DNA from: an uncultured Clostridia bacterium
GTDB taxonomy: Bacteria > Bacillota > Clostridia > Oscillospirales > Acutalibacteraceae
Direction of reading: 5' to 3'
Length of the DNA: 64,000 nt
NCBI GenBank assembly: GCA_947598155.1
Contig: CANQFC010000004.1
Location: 62,001-126,000, forward strand
In this document: piece after piece, positions 60,927-64,000 of the stretch
Numbering within the stretch: position 1 is the first letter of the stretch
Layout: each line of letters starts with the position of its first letter
Made by a program: the position numbers and the translations under genes
The notes under the pieces: generated by a model
Database searches by the model: none
What the model saw: the letters and a program-made list of their open reading frames with translations, nothing else
What the model was told of the DNA's origin: nothing

Positions 60927-61729
60927 TACATCTCACCCACAACGGCTCGGACTAATTTTTGCATAACGTTCGCCTTTTCCCTGCCTATATCAATTACCTC
61001 CTGCTCGGTAAGACGGTTATTTGACATTCCTGCCGCCTTATTTGCAACAAGAGAAAAACCTAAAACATCCATTTTGCAATGGTTAGCGGCAATAACCTCC
61101 ATAACGGTGGACATACCCACAGCGTCTGCTCCTAAAGCTCTGAACGCCCGTATTTCGGCAGGCGTTTCATAAGACGGGCCCGAACAGCCGATATAAACAC
61201 CCTCACGCAAAGTGATTCCCATTTTGTTTGCACATTCACAGGCCGTTTTTCTGAGTGAAGGAGAGTACGCAAAGGACATATCGGGAAACCTTACGCCAAA
61301 GCGAGCGTCATTTTTGCCCACAAGCGGGTTTACGCCCGTAAAATTTATATGGTCGGTTATCATCATAATATCACCGACATTAAAATTTTCGTTTATTCCG
61401 CCCGCCGCATTCGTCACTATAAGCTTTTTAACGCCCAAAAGTTTCATCACACGGACAGGCATAACAACGCTTTCGGGTGAATACCCCTCGTAATAATGGA
61501 TTCTGCCCTGCATACATATTACCTTTTTATTTCCGAGTGTTCCAAACACAAACCTGCCGATATGACCCGGCGCAGTCGATACGGGGAAATTCGGAATATC
61601 CGAGTAATTTACATAAATCGGATTTTCAACCGAATCGCACAAACCCCCAAGGCCGCTGCCGCATATTATGCCTATTTCATAACCGCCGTCAGTTTTGGAC
61701 CTGATAAATTCAGCCGCTTTTTCAACCAT
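60926..61729 (-). CDS. punA: Purine nucleoside phosphorylase, 6-oxopurine type
   Basis: 267-aa trimeric PNP. GIICGSGLGGLCDSVE, QGRIHYYEGYSPESVVMPVRVMK, VTNAAGGINENFNVGD and AVGMSTVMEVIAANHC are typical. The base-binding Asn is kept in GFSLVANKAAG, which favours hypoxanthine or guanine over adenine; methylthioadenosine phosphorylases carry Asp there. With MtaD upstream, methylthioinosine is a likely substrate as well as inosine and guanosine. The start overlaps mtaD by 8 nt. Confidence 0.93.
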   Translation of the reverse strand: MVEKAAEFIRSKTDGGYEIGIICGSGLGGLCDSVENPIYVNYSDIPNFPVSTAPGHIGRFVFGTLGNKKVICMQGRIHYYEGYSPESVVMPVRVMKLLGVKKLIVTNAAGGINENFNVGDIMMITDHINFTGVNPLVGKNDARFGVRFPDMSFAYSPSLRKTACECANKMGITLREGVYIGCSGPSYETPAEIRAFRALGADAVGMSTVMEVIAANHCKMDVLGFSLVANKAAGMSNNRLTEQEVIDIGREKANVMQKLVRAVVGEM

Positions 61730-63017
61730 TTTGAACCTCGCTTACAACTTCTTTTACCACTCTGTTGACCTCAAAGCATATTTTTTCAATGTCGATAGTT
61801 AAAAATTCGCCGTTTCTATATAGAACCTCGCCGTCCGCCATTGTAAGCACAACATCGGATTTTCCGGCAGAATATACAATGTTATTTAAAATGTCAAAAT
61901 CAGGGTAAAGGTTTGGCTTGTCGGTGTCGATAACGCAAAGGTCGGCCTTAAAGCCCTCCTTTATAAGCCCAGAGTCAAACCTGCCCTGCGCCGCCGCTCC
62001 GCCGTAAGTCGCCATTTTAATAATTTCCTTTGCGGACAAAATATCCGCCTGCCTTCGCGTCCCTTTCGGCAGAAGGGCCGCCAAATACATCTCCCTAAAG
62101 CTGTCAAGCCCGTTATTGCTTGCTGCGGAGTCTGTTCCTATTGCGACGTTAACGCCCCTTTCTTTAAGCGCATATATATCGCATATTCCGCTGCCGAGCT
62201 TTAAATTACTTGCAGGGCAATGCGCAACCGTTGCACCCTTTTCCCTGAGAATGTCTATGTCGCCGTCTTCAATCCATACGCAGTGGGCAAAAAGCGACGG
62301 AGAATCAAGCACGCCTGAGTCGTAAAAAAGCTCCGTAGGAGTTTTGCCGTATTTTTTCTTACAGTCTTCGTGCTCGGATTTTGTTTCTGAAACGTGGATA
62401 TGATTTATAAGCCCCTTGCCTTTTGTGTATTCTCCGAACTGCTTAATCATTGAATAAGTATTTGTGTATTCGGCATGCAGAGCCATATCTATTTTAATTT
62501 TTCCGTTTTCGGTATTGTGATATTTTTCAACAGCCTCCAAAGCCTCAATCACTCTTATATCGTCAAGAAAATTCACATCGGAAAACGAAACTATTGAACG
62601 GCTGAAATTTATTTTGGCGCGCGCCTCTTTTACAGCCCTCATAACTCCGTCCTGAAAGAAATACATATCGGAAAACGACGTTGTGCCGCTTGAGAGCATC
62701 TCGGCTATTGAAAGCATTGTGCCGTAATATGCTCTGTCGGAATTGAGCCTGTCCTCAAAAGGAAACACCTTCTCATTTAGCCAACGCGAAAGCGCCAAAT
62801 TTTCTGCGTACCCGCGCAGCAAGGTCATTGGGGAATGTGTGTGCGCGTTGACAAATCCCGGTAAAATAACCTTGTTTTTACCGTCGTATTCTTCGCCGAA
62901 ATCTTCTTGAGGCGCAAGCTCGCCGATATAAGCGATTTTATCTTTACAAGTGCCCACAAACATATTTTTTTGTACGTCGAAATTCTCATCAAGAAGAGTT
63001 ATGTTCTTAAAAAGCAT
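61722..63017 (-). CDS. mtaD: 5'-Methylthioadenosine / S-adenosylhomocysteine deaminase
   Basis: 431-aa zinc amidohydrolase of the TrzA/AtzA group. VNAHTHSPMTLLRGYAENLALSRWL, HAEYTNTYSMI, IHVSETKSEHEDC, HCPASNLKLGSG and GTDSAASNNGLDSFREM give the metal and substrate residues. It would deaminate MTA to methylthioinosine (and SAH to SIH). The ribosome site GAGGAATGAGGA spans the stop of the upstream ppi gene, 9 nt away, so the genes are linked. Confidence 0.93.
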   Translation of the reverse strand: MLFKNITLLDENFDVQKNMFVGTCKDKIAYIGELAPQEDFGEEYDGKNKVILPGFVNAHTHSPMTLLRGYAENLALSRWLNEKVFPFEDRLNSDRAYYGTMLSIAEMLSSGTTSFSDMYFFQDGVMRAVKEARAKINFSRSIVSFSDVNFLDDIRVIEALEAVEKYHNTENGKIKIDMALHAEYTNTYSMIKQFGEYTKGKGLINHIHVSETKSEHEDCKKKYGKTPTELFYDSGVLDSPSLFAHCVWIEDGDIDILREKGATVAHCPASNLKLGSGICDIYALKERGVNVAIGTDSAASNNGLDSFREMYLAALLPKGTRRQADILSAKEIIKMATYGGAAAQGRFDSGLIKEGFKADLCVIDTDKPNLYPDFDILNNIVYSAGKSDVVLTMADGEVLYRNGEFLTIDIEKICFEVNRVVKEVVSEVQNG

Positions 63018-63026
63018 TACAAATCC

Positions 63027-63620
63027 TCATTCCTCAACGGTTATTTTTTCGATTATTACGTCATTTTTCGGCTTATTGGTAAAGTAATCGGCGCTGACGC
63101 CTGCTATTGCGTCAACCGCGTCCATTCCCTCAAAAACCTGACCGAAAACCGTGTGATGATAATCCAGCCACGGCGTTCCGCCGTACTGCTCGTAAGCGTT
63201 TATGCACTCCGTTGGGAAATATTTTTCATCAGCCATTCTGAGCTGTTCAAGCATATCCTCGGAAACCTCTTTAGCCTGAACTATAAAGAATTGACTTCCG
63301 TTGGTACAAGGCCCCGCGTTTGCCATGGAAAGAGCGCCTCTTATATTGTGGAGCTCGGGGGTAAATTCGTCTTCAAAAGGCTCGCCCCAAATGCTTTCGC
63401 CGCCCGTTCCCGTTCCGTTCGGGTCTCCGCCTTGAATCATAAATCCGTCTATTACCCTATGGAAAATCAATCCGTCATAATATCCCTCTTTAGCGTGAGT
63501 TACAAAATTTTCAACCGCTTTAGGGGCAAATTTCGGGAATAGTCTAACTTTAATTACACCCATATTTGTAAAAATTGTCGCAGTTTTATCGCCTGCGGCG
63601 CGCTTTTCAAGCTGATACAT
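63027..63620 (-). CDS. Peptidyl-prolyl cis-trans isomerase, cyclophilin type
   Basis: 197 aa, cytoplasmic (no signal). [43 protein letters not shown] and [23 protein letters not shown] are the active-site blocks. There is an insert of about 30 residues ([20 protein letters not shown]) between the core motifs. RBS GGAGGTAATTTT precedes the ATG. It leads the mtaD-punA-mtnA-cysK run. Confidence 0.95.
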   Translation of the reverse strand: MYQLEKRAAGDKTATIFTNMGVIKVRLFPKFAPKAVENFVTHAKEGYYDGLIFHRVIDGFMIQGGDPNGTGTGGESIWGEPFEDEFTPELHNIRGALSMANAGPCTNGSQFFIVQAKEVSEDMLEQLRMADEKYFPTECINAYEQYGGTPWLDYHHTVFGQVFEGMDAVDAIAGVSADYFTNKPKNDVIIEKITVEE

Positions 63621-63635
63621 AAAATTACCTCCGAA

Positions 63636-64000
63636 TTATTCAAATGAAAAAGATACTCTGTTTTTGCCGTTCGCCTTCGCGTTATACATTTGCGCATCTG
63701 CCTTTGAAAGGTGTTTTTCAACATCTGCGGCAGATGAAATTTTGCCTTTGTAAATGCCTATGCTTGCCGTAAGCATTGTATTCAAGCCGTCAATTTTAAT
63801 ATTTGTTATATCCTTTAATATTTTATTGGCGGAAGAGAGCAGTTCCGTTTTGCCGAACGAGGAGCTGACTATTGCAAATTCCTCACCGCCAAGACGGAAA
63901 AACTCTGTATTTTCAAATTCGCTTATCCCGTCTTTAATTACCTGAGAAACGGAAATAAGACATTCGTCGCCCATACCGTGACCGTATGTATCGTTTACAT
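63636..64000 (-). CDS. GGDEF-domain protein, probable diguanylate cyclase (5' end off window)
   Basis: The C-terminal 121 residues of a GGDEF domain. Upstream of the track's Met the frame stays open to the window edge and reads VNDTYGHGMGDECL, the usual substrate-binding NDxxGHxxGD block, followed by FFRLGGEEFAIVSSS with an intact GGEEF catalytic site and a C-terminal AKANGKNRVSF. So it should make cyclic di-GMP. Its sensor part is outside the window. It lies 15 nt before ppi. Confidence 0.92.
   Translation of the reverse strand, partial: VNDTYGHGMGDECLISVSQVIKDGISEFENTEFFRLGGEEFAIVSSSFGKTELLSSANKILKDITNIKIDGLNTMLTASIGIYKGKISSAADVEKHLSKADAQMYNAKANGKNRVSFSFE

Overview
The window looks like a chromosome segment of a strictly anaerobic, moderate-to-low-GC Firmicute of class Clostridia, probably a gut or rumen relative of the Oscillospiraceae. 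The grounds are four T-box leaders, a Mn2+ (yybP-ykoY) riboswitch, strong GGAGG ribosome sites, TTGACA-N17-TATAAT type promoters, ferredoxin-linked 2-oxoacid oxidoreductase, formate-THF ligase and a ThrH/MetY pair. No phage, integrase, transposase, rRNA or CRISPR array was seen.

Layout. 1-3 kb: ywlE-like phosphatase (cut by the window edge) and polA (-). 3-6.4 kb: a T-box with a UGG (Trp) specifier drives an ABC importer of TrpXYZ type; its binding protein appears circularly permuted. 6.4-13 kb (-): MATE pump, guaB-fhs, ABC exporter. 13-18.1 kb (-): a leucine (CUC) T-box drives a LeuA-like protein without its metal ligands, a TIM-barrel/acyl-CoA synthetase fusion and an amidohydrolase. 18.2-19.9 kb: three unknown secreted or membrane proteins. 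20-25.4 kb: AraC regulator divergent from fucA-fucU-kinase-fucI. 25.5-35.3 kb (-): two tandem T-box units, read here as Val (GUA) and probably Ile (AUC), each driving an HTH-cupin-acyl-CoA synthetase fusion. The Val unit continues into a MinD-like ATPase, a four-subunit VOR-type oxidoreductase and ilvE. 35.4-42.5 kb: GH30 hydrolase, mazF, lipoprotein, nnr, 3D/G5 cell-wall protein, rpsI-rplM. 42.7-50.1 kb: ttcA-like gene, thrH-metY, citrate synthase, S26 peptidase, GPH transporter. 50.1-53.7 kb: repeat array, Mn2+ riboswitch and P-type ATPase. 53.8-64 kb: tRNA-Arg(CCG), ychF, tcdA, two membrane proteins, glnA, then ppi-mtaD-punA-mtnA-cysK for methylthioadenosine salvage, and a cut GGDEF protein.

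Main idea. Three T-boxes reading the three branched-chain amino acid codons each control a different acyl-CoA synthetase, next to VOR and ilvE. T-boxes switch on when the cognate tRNA is uncharged, so the genes should make or acquire the amino acid. The simplest reading (inference) is that the cell scavenges isovalerate, isobutyrate and 2-methylbutyrate, activates them to CoA esters, carboxylates these reductively with ferredoxin to the 2-oxoacids, and transaminates to Leu, Val and Ile. The HTH-cupin-ligase fusion and the LeuA-like pseudoenzyme would be unusual control parts.

A second unexplained element is a family of about 140-nt intergenic repeats (around 41.3, 48.6, 50.1-50.6 and 50.9 kb) that fold as a four-way junction, with paired changes between copies.
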